DNA from: Mesorhizobium onobrychidis
GTDB lineage: Bacteria > Pseudomonadota > Alphaproteobacteria > Rhizobiales > Rhizobiaceae
DNA: 64,000 nucleotides
Assembly (NCBI RefSeq): GCF_024707545.1
Contig: NZ_CP062230.1
Span: 124,001-188,000 of the forward strand
Direction of reading: 5' to 3'
Shown: positions 25,400-35,030 of the stretch, piece after piece
Numbering within the stretch: the first letter of the stretch is position 1
Layout of the letters: every line of letters starts with the position of its first letter
Translations under genes and position numbers: made by a program
Notes under the pieces: model-generated
Database searches by the model: none
The model's input: the letters and a program-made list of their open reading frames with translations, nothing else
What the model was told of the DNA's origin: nothing

Positions 25400-28300
25400 A
25401 TGCCGGACATCGCTTCTTGGCTCGCCCGCCTCGGGCTGGACAAATATGCAGAGGCGTTCACCGCGAACGAAGTTGATTTCGATGCGCTTCGGCATCTTAC
25501 AGAAGATGATCTAAGGGAGCTGGGTCTACCCATCGGCCCGCGCCGTAAGGTTATGGCGGCGATCGCCGCACTGGACGACGATACCATGTCGCCCATGAGT
25601 TCCGCTTCCGCTCAGGGGTCTGCGCCGCCTGCACGCGGGGCTGAGCGGCGGCAGCTGACCGTGGTGTTCATCGACCTCGTGGGTTCGACCGAGCTGTCAC
25701 AGCGGCTTGATCCGGAAGAAATGCGCGACGTCTTCCGTGCCTACCAGAGTGCAGTGTCGGCGGAGATTGCACGATACGAGGGTTATGTTGCTAAACTCAT
25801 GGGCGATGGGGTGCTCGCCTATTTCGGTTGGCCCAGAGCACACGAAGACGACGCCGAACGGGCAGTGCGCGCGAGTCTGGCGGCAGCAGCGGCAACCGCT
25901 AGCCTGAGGACGCTATCAGGCGAAGCCCTTGCAGTCCGTATTGGCATTGCCACCGGTCTCGTCGTGGTCGGCGACCTGGTGGGCGAAGGATCAGCGCAGG
26001 AAGAGGCCGTCGTCGGCGAGACACCCAACCTTGCGGCTCGCTTGCAGGCCCTGGCCGAGCCGAACAAGGTCGTGATCGCTGGTGGCACTCACCGGCTGGT
26101 CGTCGGATTGTTTGACATGATCGATCTCGGCCACCAGCAACTGAAGGGCTTCGCAACTCCCGTTCCCGCTTGGCGCATCACCGGCGAGGCAGATGCGGAG
26201 GGGCGCTTTGATGCGCTGCATGGCGTTGCAACGCCGTTGGTGGGGCGATCCGAGGAACTCGAGCTTCTGCTCCAACGCTGGCAGCAAGCTCGCGCCGGAA
26301 AAGGCCAAGCTATATTGTTGTCGGGTGAGCCGGGCATCGGTAAGTCGCGGCTGACTGCCGCGCTGGAGGAGCGATTGAGCGCCGAGCCGCACGCCCGGTT
26401 GCGCTACTTCTGTTCCACCTACCACGCAAACAGCGCACTCTATCCCGTCACGAAGCAACTCGAGCGCGCTGTGGGACTGGGGCACAGCGACACTTCGGAT
26501 ACGAAGCTCGATAAGCTCGAAACTCTGTTGCGACAGGCTGTCTCCGATATTGCCGAAACGGTACCATTGTTGGCGGAGCTGTTGTCGATCGACACACTTG
26601 GCCGCTATGCGCCCCTGAAGCTGACGCCTCAGGCGCGTAAATCACGAACGCTGACAACCCTGATCCAACTGCTCGAAGGATTTGCGGCGCGACAACCTGT
26701 CGTGATGATCATTGAAGATGCCCACTGGATCGACCCGACGACCAGCGAATGGCTCGACATGCTGATCGACGGTTTGCAGAACCTGCCTGTGCTTCTGATC
26801 ATCACCTTCCGCCCCGAGTTCAAGCCACGGTGGACGCTGCTATCGTACGTCACTGCGGTATCGCTCAACCGCCTTGATCACGATCAGGGGTCAGCGATCG
26901 TCGACCGGGTGGCTGGTGGCAAGACGCTGCCGGCGGACGTTAGAAACCAAATTCTGGCCAGGACCGAGGGCGTGCCCCTATTCGTCGAAGAACTGACCAA
27001 GACAGTTCTCGAGTCCGGCCTCCTTACCGATGAAGGCGACCACTATGTCCTGTCGCGGACGTTGCCCTTCCCTGTGATCCCGTCGACGCTGCAGGATTCG
27101 CTGATGGCCCGCCTTGACCGTTTCGCCCCGGTCAAGGAGGTGGCCCAGATCGGTGCCTGCATCGGTCGTGTCTTCCAGCATCGTCTGCTGGCTGCCGTGG
27201 CCGGTTACGATCATGCCCGGCTCGAGGGCATCCTGCAGCAGCTTGAAAAGTCCGAACTCGTATTTCGACGCGGTGTCCCGCCCGAGGCGACCTACACGTT
27301 CAAGCATGCGCTCGTCCAGGACACCGCCTATCAGAGCCTCCTCAAAAGCCGACGGCAGCAGATCCACGCTGTCATCGCGTCAGAGTTGGAAGCGCAGTTC
27401 CGCAAGATCACAGAGGCCGAGCCTGAGATGCTGGCGCACCATTACACCGCCGCAGGCAACGCAGAGCAGGCTATTGAGTATTGGATAAAGGCAGGACAGC
27501 AAGCCCTGAAGCGGTCCGCGAACCGCGAGGCTGTGGCCCACCTTAGCAAGGGACTTGAGGTGGTTGGTTCCCTGCCCGACTCCGAGGGTCGCCTGCGCCA
27601 GGCGCTTCAACTACAGAACGCCATGGCTGTGGCCATGAAGACGGCCAGGGGCTGGAGCGCTCCGGAAGTACTGGAGGCCTTTTCGAAGGCGCGAACGCTT
27701 GCCGAGAAGCTGGGCGACAGAAATCAGCTGTTCGTCGCGGTCTGCGGTGAAGCCTCGTACCACATGATTTCTGGCAATTTGCCCGCTGCTGACGAACTCG
27801 GCCTTCAATGCCTGGAGCTCGCACGGGCATCCGGTGACCCGGGCCATCTCCTCGAGGCCCATCATCAGCTCTGGGCCACCAAGTACTATTTGGGAGACTA
27901 TGCCGCGGCAGAAGCCCACGTGAATTTCGGCATTGCGACCTATGACGCCGACCGGCATCATGCTCTGACTTACACCCACTCAGGGCACGACCCCGGAGTG
28001 TGCTGCAGGATCTACTCTGCGTCGATGCTTTGGCTTCGTGGCTATGCCGACCAAGCCCTTGTCCGTTGCCGAGAGGCCAATGTGTTGGCCGAGCGAGTGT
28101 CTCATCCCATCACGCTGGTGCTTGCGCAGTCGAACCTCACCAACGTCCATCTGATGCGGCGCGAACCTGGCGCGGGACGCCAATGGTTGCAGAAGTGGAC
28201 TGCGCAGGCTCAGGAGTTCGCCCTGCCAATTTTAATCTCTCAGGGTAGGTTCTATCTCGGCTGGGTGCTTGCCGAAGAGGGACGGGCAGCCGAAGGCATC

Positions 28301-28753
28301 CCGGAGATGCGCGAGGCTATTGCAGTCATCGGCGCGACTGGCGTCAAAGTGAGTATGCCATATTACCTGTGCGTCCTGGCGCGGGCCTGCGGCGAGTGTG
28401 ATGAGGCGAGCGAGGGACTTGACCTGCTGGATAAGGGCTTGAGCATTGCCCAGTCCGGCTCGAAGTATCAACTCCCGGAGTTGTTCCGCACCAAGGGTGA
28501 ACTCCTGCTGCGGCAAAATCCGAACGACGATACCGCCGAAAGCTGGTTCAAACGGGCCGTGACGATGGCCCGCGATGAAGGTACGAAATCGCTGGAGTTG
28601 CGGGCGGCTCTTAGCCTCGCGCGGCTGTACCACAACCACGGGAGCGACGGAGAGGCGCGTGACCTGCTCGCCCCCGTCCACGCCTGGTTCACCGAAGGTC
28701 TCGATACTCGTGATCTCGTCGAAGCAAAGGAACTACTCGATCAATTTAGATAG
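25400..28753 (+). CDS. SAM domain / class III nucleotide cyclase / AAA ATPase / TPR regulator, 1117 aa
   Basis: Domains in order: SAM domain (residues 1-58, WLARLGLDKYAEAF to RRKVMAAIAAL); class III adenylate/guanylate cyclase domain (about 84-262) with metal-binding Asp92 (FIDLVGSTE) and Asp136 (MGDGVLAYFG); an AAA/STAND-type ATPase with Walker A GEPGIGKS (309-316), Walker B VVMIIEDAHWID and further STAND landmarks to about 700. Helical TPR-like repeats follow to the C-terminus. Proteins of this kind, abundant in Mesorhizobium and Bradyrhizobium, are thought to make cyclic nucleotides in response to a signal sensed by the STAND module. It stands alone; a broken paralogue lies at 10923-11800. 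A third, different cyclase follows at 30377. Confidence 0.9.
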   Translation: MPDIASWLARLGLDKYAEAFTANEVDFDALRHLTEDDLRELGLPIGPRRKVMAAIAALDDDTMSPMSSASAQGSAPPARGAERRQLTVVFIDLVGSTELSQRLDPEEMRDVFRAYQSAVSAEIARYEGYVAKLMGDGVLAYFGWPRAHEDDAERAVRASLAAAAATASLRTLSGEALAVRIGIATGLVVVGDLVGEGSAQEEAVVGETPNLAARLQALAEPNKVVIAGGTHRLVVGLFDMIDLGHQQLKGFATPVPAWRITGEADAEGRFDALHGVATPLVGRSEELELLLQRWQQARAGKGQAILLSGEPGIGKSRLTAALEERLSAEPHARLRYFCSTYHANSALYPVTKQLERAVGLGHSDTSDTKLDKLETLLRQAVSDIAETVPLLAELLSIDTLGRYAPLKLTPQARKSRTLTTLIQLLEGFAARQPVVMIIEDAHWIDPTTSEWLDMLIDGLQNLPVLLIITFRPEFKPRWTLLSYVTAVSLNRLDHDQGSAIVDRVAGGKTLPADVRNQILARTEGVPLFVEELTKTVLESGLLTDEGDHYVLSRTLPFPVIPSTLQDSLMARLDRFAPVKEVAQIGACIGRVFQHRLLAAVAGYDHARLEGILQQLEKSELVFRRGVPPEATYTFKHALVQDTAYQSLLKSRRQQIHAVIASELEAQFRKITEAEPEMLAHHYTAAGNAEQAIEYWIKAGQQALKRSANREAVAHLSKGLEVVGSLPDSEGRLRQALQLQNAMAVAMKTARGWSAPEVLEAFSKARTLAEKLGDRNQLFVAVCGEASYHMISGNLPAADELGLQCLELARASGDPGHLLEAHHQLWATKYYLGDYAAAEAHVNFGIATYDADRHHALTYTHSGHDPGVCCRIYSASMLWLRGYADQALVRCREANVLAERVSHPITLVLAQSNLTNVHLMRREPGAGRQWLQKWTAQAQEFALPILISQGRFYLGWVLAEEGRAAEGIPEMREAIAVIGATGVKVSMPYYLCVLARACGECDEASEGLDLLDKGLSIAQSGSKYQLPELFRTKGELLLRQNPNDDTAESWFKRAVTMARDEGTKSLELRAALSLARLYHNHGSDGEARDLLAPVHAWFTEGLDTRDLVEAKELLDQFR

Positions 28754-29288
28754 ATGCACTTTCAGAAGGCCGCCAAGATCAAACCGAGCACGCGTCGTTC
28801 TTTGTATTGTCTCGACGACAAGAACTAATCTCCCGGACGTCTGAATAGGGTCCAAATCACCTCACATCGCCTCGACCGTTCTGCATCAGTGGCCGTTCCT
28901 TCCGCCACAAGCGAACGGCAACAATTGGCGCAACGTGCTCGTTCTGGCTGTTGAGCCGAGCGGCAACTTCCCGTCCATCTCGCACATTGGCGGCAGCCAG
29001 CAGATAGAGTTTTGACCTTGGAACGCCAGCCGTGTGAGATCGCCACCGCCGGGCGGCCGTGGCCGATACCCGCCCCGCCGGGGTTCGGCAGCAGAGGCAG
29101 GGTGACATGTAGGCCCCACCCGTCTGGTCACCACCGTGGACGATGGCTCCAGCGAGTTCAATGGAAAGCGGATGGTTCTGCGGCTCCCTTGGACTGCTCG
29201 GCCCGACGATGTGGTGCCCGAACGTACGTGGGAGCGCATCACATCGAGCCGTTGAGACCGGTTCGAGGTGCAGCCGCCCGGTATCTAC
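28754..29288. other. Intergenic gap with a GC-rich hairpin
   Basis: No convincing gene. At 29068-29087 there is a 20-base block centred on CCCCGCCGGGG that recurs exactly at 29752-29771. Open frames here are short and lack ribosome sites. Confidence 0.45.
29068..29087. repeat. GC hairpin repeat, copy 1
   Basis: A 20-base block containing the self-complementary CCCCGCCGGGG, identical to 29752-29771 in the same orientation. Confidence 0.7.
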
Positions 29289-29522
29289 TTACGCGGCGCG
29301 TCGTTGAGCGAGGTGGAAACCCGAACGGGCTCGACGAGGCTCGACGGCGGTCACGATGCTGTGGTGGTGATCACAGTAGACGCGATCCGGCGAAGTTGGC
29401 CCAGCGCAAAAACGGTAACCGCCAGGTACTGACGGGTCTTCGCTCACCGGAAAGCGGCACTGATAGAGGCCTAGCTGAATGAGGGGGACATCCCTCGAAG
29501 TTAGTCTGATATTATCAGGCAT
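29289..29522 (-). CDS. Small GcrA-like C-terminal-domain protein, 77 aa
   Basis: The translation LYQCRFPVSED, then RFCAGPTSPDRVYCDHHHSIV, follows the Cys-Arg/Lys-Phe/Trp-Pro ... FC ... YC..H pattern of the C-terminal segment of GcrA, the alphaproteobacterial cell-cycle regulator that binds sigma-70 and methylated DNA. The DNA-binding helix-turn-helix of GcrA is absent, so this is a stand-alone, possibly modulating, version or a relic. Start ATG at 29522; no strong ribosome site. The resemblance is by eye only. Confidence 0.45.
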   Translation of the reverse strand: MPDNIRLTSRDVPLIQLGLYQCRFPVSEDPSVPGGYRFCAGPTSPDRVYCDHHHSIVTAVEPRRARSGFHLAQRRAA

Positions 29523-30376
29523 GATGATTTTCAGGTTCCTAGTTCATAGCCATTGCCTGCTGACGGCCGCGGTGCGACTGCGTCGGTGCGAGCTTCTCTC
29601 GGTTTGGAGGGCTACGGATAACCATATGGTGTTGGTCGCAGCGTCAATGAAGCCCGACGCCTTGCTTCTGAAGCCAATGGTTTGCGACTTAAGGCCACAC
29701 CTGAGCGGCTAAGAACGCACAGGCAAAGTGCCATCGTAGGCTGACCCCGGCACCCGCCCCGCCGGGGTTCGTCGGTGGCTGGGGTGGGGTTGGCTTGTGG
29801 GGCCCCTATCAGGCGCGCGCTACCGACACCCTCGTTCACATTTCGGGAACTTCTCATGGCCGGCCCCTCTCATCCCCAAAACCCAAATCACTCTGAACGA
29901 CCGAGTTCGACCCTTTTGCGGTCATTCAGTTGCGAGCGTTGCATGACGCGATCTGACCCTAGTCGGACGTTCCCGTTGGACGAGCACACTGCAACGATCT
30001 CGTATCCCAATCCGGACATTCCGCTGCTCTTGCGGTTCGACAACAGCCTTTTCGCCACAACGTGGCGCCACGCGGCAAATCGGATTCGGTCGTCGTGAAC
30101 GGTCGGGCGCTTCGGAGCGGGCAAGGGCAGTTCCGTGGCGGGCGTTGGAGGGGTCGCTCCGATGTTGGCTCCGGGCCGCTGATCAGAGGCCCTGGTGATC
30201 AGGGATAAGGGTCCGCGGCCCGTCGCTGCTCAACGCGAAGTCGTGACCCTGAAGTGGTCGTTTGGCGGACAGCGATTAGCCCGGAAGCTCCGGCTATGTT
30301 AGAGTTCTGGCGATCGCATCGTCAGAGTTGAGCGCATTTGGCGCGACACTCTTGGCCATGACGTCACCAAGGTCCT
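29523..30376. other. Intergenic gap, no supported gene
   Basis: About 850 bases with no convincing gene on either strand. It contains the second GC hairpin block (29752-29771). The 3' part leads into the cyclase gene at 30377 and should hold its promoter, which I cannot pin down. Confidence 0.45.
29752..29771. repeat. GC hairpin repeat, copy 2
   Basis: Exact second copy of the 20-base block at 29068-29087, about 685 bases apart in direct orientation. The hairpin lacks a T-run, so it is not a standard terminator. Confidence 0.7.
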
Positions 30377-32098
30377 ATGGAACGCAAGCTTGCGGCCATT
30401 GTCGCCGCCGACGTCGTAGCTTACTCGGCCCTGATGGAGGCGGACGAGGGAGGGACCTTCGAACGGCTCAGGGCCAGCCGCAGGGAGCTGTTCGAGCCCG
30501 AGATCAACAAGCATCACGGGCGCATCTTCAAGCTGATGGGCGACGGTTTGCTGGCGGAATTCGGCAGTGCAGTCGATGCTGTCGAGTGTGCGGTGACACT
30601 TCAGCGCGGCATGGTGGAGCGCAACGCAAGCGTCCCCGAAAGCGAGCGCTTCGAGGTCCGCGTCGGGATCAATCTGGGAGAAGTGATAGTCGAAGGAGAC
30701 GATCGCTACGGCGAGGGTGTCAATGTCGCCGCTCGCCTGCAGCAGCTCGCTGATCCCGGCGGCATCTGCGTTTCAGAGAAGGTGTCCAAGGAGGTCGAGA
30801 AGAAGCTGGCGTTTGAGTTCGAACCCATGGGCGGGCAGCGGGTGAAGAATATAGCCGAGCCGATATACTGCTATCGCGTGAACTTGCAGTCGGCGAGAGC
30901 CACTTCGGCCGGTCGACCGATATCGCTGGAACTGCCCGACAGGGCGGCCGTCGCCGTCTTACCGTTCGACAACATGAGCAGCGATCCGGAGCAGGAGTTC
31001 TTCGCCGAGGGATTGGCTGAAGACTTGATCACCGATCTGTCAAAGGTGCCCGGCCTTCTGGTGATCGCGCGCAACTCCTCGTTTGTCTACAAGGGAAGGT
31101 CGGTCGACGTCCGATCGATCGCGAAGGATCTTGGCGTCCGCTACGTTGTCGAAGGCAGTGTGCGGAAGGCGGCGGCGCGTGTCAGAATCAACGCGCAGCT
31201 TATCGACGCGCGCGAGAATGCGCATGTCTGGGCAGACCGCTTCGACGGCGACCTGGCCGATGTCTTCGCCTTGCAGGACGAGGTTGTTGGTAAGATCGTT
31301 AGTGCACTTTCCGGTTCGTTGCCTTCGGCGCGCTCGATGCCTCGGCAGAGGACGTCGAATTTCGAAGCGTACGAGCTTCTGGTGCGCGGACGGACCTTGG
31401 TGACGCAGTCGCCAGACGCGAACAAAACCGCGCGTCCGCTCCTCGAAAGAGCGATCCAGCTCGATCCGGGCTTTGCGGAGGCGCATGCTTGGCTCGCGAT
31501 GTCACACGTCTGGGGTTGGATGCACTGGGGAGAGACTGAGGAGCACCGTTCACTTGGTCGAGCGGAGGCTGAGCGGGCTGTGTCGCTTGATCCAGGGAAC
31601 GCCGGGGCGCACTCGATCCTGGGTTATATTTTACAGTTCGATTTTAAGGCGGATGAGGCAGCGGCGGAATTTGCGACAGCGCTGAGGATCGACCCCAATC
31701 ACGCCGACTCTTGGATCTTTCTCGCTGAATCGAAGGCGCATCTCGGTAACGCGGTCGAGGCGATCGAGTGCATTCAAAATGCCTTCCGGCTGGATCCCTA
31801 CCCGCCCGGACGATACTATTGGATGCGCGGATACGTGGAATATGCGGCGCACCGATACGAGGAAGCGGTCGACACCCTTCGGCATGAAACAACCTACCGG
31901 ACAGGGTCGCGGCGGATTTTGGCGGCCGCCCTTGCACAGCTTGGCCGGACGGACGAGGCCAAGGAGGAAGCACGAAAATTCCTCGCCGCCAACCCGCATT
32001 TTTCTATACGGCAATGGGCGAGCACACAGCCGTTCCGCCGCGACGCGGATCGCCAGCATTTCGTGGATGGCTATCTAATGGCGGGTCTACCGGAATGA
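30377..32098 (+). CDS. Class III nucleotide cyclase with TolB-like and TPR domains, 573 aa
   Basis: The N-terminal cyclase domain (residues 1-165) starts MERKLAAIVAADVVAYS, with metal-binding Asp12 and the second site in KLMGDGLLAEFGS. The motif YGEGVNVAARLQQLADPGGI is intact. A TolB-N-terminus-like domain follows (about 190-305: VAVLPFDNMSSDPEQEFFAEGLAEDLI, YVVEGSVRKAAARVRINAQLID). Five or so TPR repeats occupy about 330-560. This architecture is common and highly duplicated in rhizobia; the cyclic nucleotide made and the signal sensed are usually unknown. No hydrophobic segment is present, so it is cytoplasmic. Confidence 0.88.
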   Translation: MERKLAAIVAADVVAYSALMEADEGGTFERLRASRRELFEPEINKHHGRIFKLMGDGLLAEFGSAVDAVECAVTLQRGMVERNASVPESERFEVRVGINLGEVIVEGDDRYGEGVNVAARLQQLADPGGICVSEKVSKEVEKKLAFEFEPMGGQRVKNIAEPIYCYRVNLQSARATSAGRPISLELPDRAAVAVLPFDNMSSDPEQEFFAEGLAEDLITDLSKVPGLLVIARNSSFVYKGRSVDVRSIAKDLGVRYVVEGSVRKAAARVRINAQLIDARENAHVWADRFDGDLADVFALQDEVVGKIVSALSGSLPSARSMPRQRTSNFEAYELLVRGRTLVTQSPDANKTARPLLERAIQLDPGFAEAHAWLAMSHVWGWMHWGETEEHRSLGRAEAERAVSLDPGNAGAHSILGYILQFDFKADEAAAEFATALRIDPNHADSWIFLAESKAHLGNAVEAIECIQNAFRLDPYPPGRYYWMRGYVEYAAHRYEEAVDTLRHETTYRTGSRRILAAALAQLGRTDEAKEEARKFLAANPHFSIRQWASTQPFRRDADRQHFVDGYLMAGLPE

Positions 32099-32258
32099 CC
32101 CTCCGGTGTGCGCGAATGACCGTTCCTGGCGCGCGAAGCAGCCGTTCATTCGCGGGCGAGCGAGCGACGGCTTCTGGCGCAACCGGCTTGTTCCGATGAC
32201 CAGCGCTAAGGTCAAAAATCCACCCATTGGAGACATTTGCCATATTCAGAACGGGCTA

Positions 32259-33173
32259 TCACTGAACCGCAGCCATCACGGACAGCGTTCTGCAAGACGT
32301 GTCTAGCACGGCTTCCGTTCCGATCGGCACTGCAACCGGCCGATCCCCGTGCCCCAAAGGTAGGCCTCCGAGAATCGGGACGCCGAGATGGGAAAGGCGT
32401 TCGCGCAGAAGATCCACAATGGTGACACCTTTGGAGCTGGCGAAGCCGCTAAATTGACCTATCGCGACGCCGGCCACGCCATTGAGCGCACCGGATTTCA
32501 GCAGTCGCGTAAGGTTTCTATCGACATGGCCGAGCCCCTTCTCAACATCTTCGATGAGGAGAATGGCTCCTCTCAGGCATGGCAGTGCCCAACCCGCCGC
32601 GGTTGCAATCATGTCCAGATTACCCCCCAGAAGGATGCCTCGGGCTTGTCCGCTTGTGGTCAACGCCGAAGTGATTTCACCAGGCACAGACTGGACCGTT
32701 ACGGCTTCCGTGGACAGAATAGCGTGAAGGAATGACTGTTCGGCACGTACTCCGAACTGCTCAGCAGGCCAGCAAGCACCGTGGATGCCGGGGACACGAG
32801 CGTTGCGCCACATCGCTAGATGCAGAACGGTGATTTCGCTAAAGCCAATCAGCGGCTTCGGGTCTGCGCGCAACGCGGCGAAGTCAAGGGCATCTGCAAT
32901 TCGATAAGCCCCTTTTCCGCCACGCGTCGCGATGATCGCCCGAACCGATGCGTCATTGATAGCTTCGTTCAAATCCTTGAGTCGATCTTCGTCCCGTCCG
33001 GCGAGATATCCAAACCGATCAAAGACATGACGACCTAGCTGAACTCGTAAGCCGTTGCTCTCAAGCAAAGTCGCGATTTGCTCTACATCTTTCTCATCTG
33101 GCCTGCTGGCAGGAGAAACGAGGCGCACAATATCGCCTGCGCGAAGCACATTTGGCTTAACTTGAGCGGTCAC
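32259..33173 (-). CDS. S66 family LD-carboxypeptidase / MccF-like peptidase
   Basis: The 304-residue protein has the S66 fold markers: AGDIVRLVSPAS near the N-terminus, ATRGGKGAYRI, the nucleophile motif IGFSEIT (Ser112), AILLIEDVEK (catalytic Glu) and GGLPLGHGD (catalytic His). S66 enzymes either trim L,D-peptides during murein recycling (LdcA) or inactivate microcin C-type toxins (MccF). No microcin or murein genes lie nearby to decide. It begins at a GTG (33173). The gene is complete and ends 160 bases from the cyclase gene, which converges on it. Confidence 0.88.
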   Translation of the reverse strand: MTAQVKPNVLRAGDIVRLVSPASRPDEKDVEQIATLLESNGLRVQLGRHVFDRFGYLAGRDEDRLKDLNEAINDASVRAIIATRGGKGAYRIADALDFAALRADPKPLIGFSEITVLHLAMWRNARVPGIHGACWPAEQFGVRAEQSFLHAILSTEAVTVQSVPGEITSALTTSGQARGILLGGNLDMIATAAGWALPCLRGAILLIEDVEKGLGHVDRNLTRLLKSGALNGVAGVAIGQFSGFASSKGVTIVDLLRERLSHLGVPILGGLPLGHGDRPVAVPIGTEAVLDTSCRTLSVMAAVQ

Positions 33174-33262
33174 ATTTGTATTGATGGGCAGGCCAGCCTC
33201 CTTACCCTAAATCGAGGCAGTGCTCGCCCGCAATCTACAATGCTCAATGGCGGCTAACCACC

Positions 33263-34796
33263 GATAGTGTTGAAAAAGTCCGGGTTGCAGCAGTCCTGAA
33301 GCACTGATTCAATCTTCTTGGTAAGAGGAGATTGAGTCGATGATGGGCGAGCAAAGTATGATGCAGGAGGAGCTGTTCTACGGCTTCAGCCTGGAGCGGC
33401 ATGTGCCGGCGGACCACCTGCTCAGAGCCATCGACCGCTTCGTGGACCTGTCCGGCATTCGCCAGCATCTGGCACCCTTCTACAGCCCGATCGGCCGTCC
33501 CTCGATCGACCCTGAGTTGCTGATCCGGATGCTGATCGTCGGCTATTGCTTCGGCATCCGCTCGGAGCGGCGGCTGTGCGAGGAGGTTCATCTGAACCTG
33601 GCCTACCGGTGGTTCTGTCGGCTTGGCCTGGAAGGCGATGTGCCGGACCATTCCACCTTCTCCAAGACTCGCCACGGACGCTTCCGCGATGCCGATCTGC
33701 TGCGTGAGCTGTTCGAGACCGTCGTCCGGCGCTGCATGGCGGAAGGCCTCGTCGGCGGCGAAGGCTTTGCGGTGGATGCCAGCATGATCGTCGCCGACGC
33801 TCATCGTCAGCGCGGGATTGAAACGGCTGAGGAGCTTAAGCCTGAGGCCAAGCGGGCCGTGGCCGAATATCTCGCCACGCTGGATGATGCCGCCTTCGGG
33901 GCCGCCACACCGGTGGAGCCCAAGTTCATCTCTCCTGTCGATCCCGCCGCACGTTGGACTGCCTCTTGGGGCGGCCCGGCCGTCTACGCATATTGCACGA
34001 ATTATTTGATCGACGTGGAGCACGCCATCATCGTCGATGTGGAGCCCTCGACCGCCGTGCGCCAGGCCGAGGTGACGGCCGCCAAGACCATGATCGAGCG
34101 CACCCACGACGATCTCGGCCTCTGGCCAGGGCGGCTGATTGCCGACACCGGCTACGGCTCGGCCGAGATGCTGAACTGGCTGGTGCATGAGCGCGGGATC
34201 GAGCCGCATATCCCGGTGTTCGACAAGTCCAAACGCAAGGACGGCACCTTCTCGCGTGAGGACTTCACCTACGATCACAAGGCCGATGCCTACATCTGTC
34301 CTGCCGGAAAGAAGCTCAGGCAGCGCCAGAAGACCTATCGGATGCCGCGCCCTCTCGTCGACGAGGACGGCATGATGCGCTATCGCGCCAGCAAGCTGGA
34401 CTGCGACGCCTGTGCCCTGAAGCCGCGGTGCTGCCCGAACGCGCCGGCGCGCAAGGTACCGCGCTCGATCTATGAGGGCGTGCGCGACATGGCCCGCGAT
34501 ATCGCCAAGACCGACGCCTACCAAACCTCACGCTATCAGCGGAAGAAGGTGGAGATGCTGTTCGCGCACCTCAAGCGCATCCTGAAGCTCGACAGACTGC
34601 GATTGCGCGGTCCCTGCGGTGCCCGCGATGAGTTCCACCTCGCAGCCATCGCCCAGAACCTCAGGAAATTGGCCAAGATCTGCCCCCTTGGGACACCAAT
34701 CCAAGCCACTTAGGGCGAGGAGGTCGCGTCGACCTTAATCAAGACGCTCGGTGCGAGTGGATCCACGGCTTCATCGCCGACTTCTTCAACACTATC
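33263..34796. mobile_element. Complete IS1182-like insertion sequence
   Basis: Terminal inverted repeats are visible: gatagtgttgaaaaagtc at 33263-33280 and its complement with one mismatch at 34779-34796. Both ends are flanked by the direct repeat CACC (33259-33262 and 34797-34800), which reads as a 4-bp target-site duplication. The element of 1534 bases carries one transposase gene. Intact ends and duplication suggest a fairly recent insertion. Confidence 0.88.
33340..34713 (+). CDS. IS1182-like DDE transposase, 457 aa
   Basis: The N-terminal DUF772-type domain has RPSIDPELLIRMLIVGYCFGIRSERRLCEEV and DHSTFSKTR. The catalytic core has the first Asp in GFAVDASMIVADA, the second in LIADTGYGSAEM and the C-terminal Glu region in RYQRKKVEMLFAHLKRIL. 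Between them lies a cysteine-rich insertion (YICPAGKKL, LDCDACALKPRCCP). The start may be MMGEQ at 33340 or the ATG at 33358. Full length and no frameshift, so the enzyme may be active. Confidence 0.93.
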   Translation: MMGEQSMMQEELFYGFSLERHVPADHLLRAIDRFVDLSGIRQHLAPFYSPIGRPSIDPELLIRMLIVGYCFGIRSERRLCEEVHLNLAYRWFCRLGLEGDVPDHSTFSKTRHGRFRDADLLRELFETVVRRCMAEGLVGGEGFAVDASMIVADAHRQRGIETAEELKPEAKRAVAEYLATLDDAAFGAATPVEPKFISPVDPAARWTASWGGPAVYAYCTNYLIDVEHAIIVDVEPSTAVRQAEVTAAKTMIERTHDDLGLWPGRLIADTGYGSAEMLNWLVHERGIEPHIPVFDKSKRKDGTFSREDFTYDHKADAYICPAGKKLRQRQKTYRMPRPLVDEDGMMRYRASKLDCDACALKPRCCPNAPARKVPRSIYEGVRDMARDIAKTDAYQTSRYQRKKVEMLFAHLKRILKLDRLRLRGPCGARDEFHLAAIAQNLRKLAKICPLGTPIQAT

Positions 34797-34903
34797 CACC
34801 CATAGCGGAAGTACAAACTGCGACACCTCCCTGGCCAGCATTATCATACGCAGGCCGGACGGCGCGTTGAGCGCGCGCGCGGCACGCATACGGCGTCACC
34901 CAT

Positions 34904-35005
34904 TCACGCGTCGTCCGGGCGCTTGCAGACGATGGACGCGCCTACGAGCATGCCGTTGTTATAGGTGGCGATCTTCAAAAGCTCTTCCGGCGTGTGTAGG
35001 GTCAT
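34904..35005 (-). CDS. Very small protein, 33 aa
   Basis: The frame reads MTLHTPEELLKIATYNNG, then MLVGASIVCKRPDDA and stop. It is preceded by aaggatcaggaaactcaa, almost the same leader as that before the next gene upstream (aaggatcaggaaaa before 35300). The repeated leader and the 25-base gap after the 35031 stop make it the last gene of the small-protein operon. Function unknown. Confidence 0.5.
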   Translation of the reverse strand: MTLHTPEELLKIATYNNGMLVGASIVCKRPDDA

Positions 35006-35030
35006 TTGAGTTTCCTGATCCTTGGTTGGC

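Noticed and set aside
28886..29242. 118-aa minus-strand frame
   Set aside because: Arg/Pro/Ser-rich, crosses the GC hairpin, no ribosome site or recognisable domain.
33244..34524. 426-aa open frame on the minus strand
   Set aside because: It lies antisense to the complete IS1182 transposase, whose DDE motifs and terminal repeats are clear; the antisense translation has no motif.
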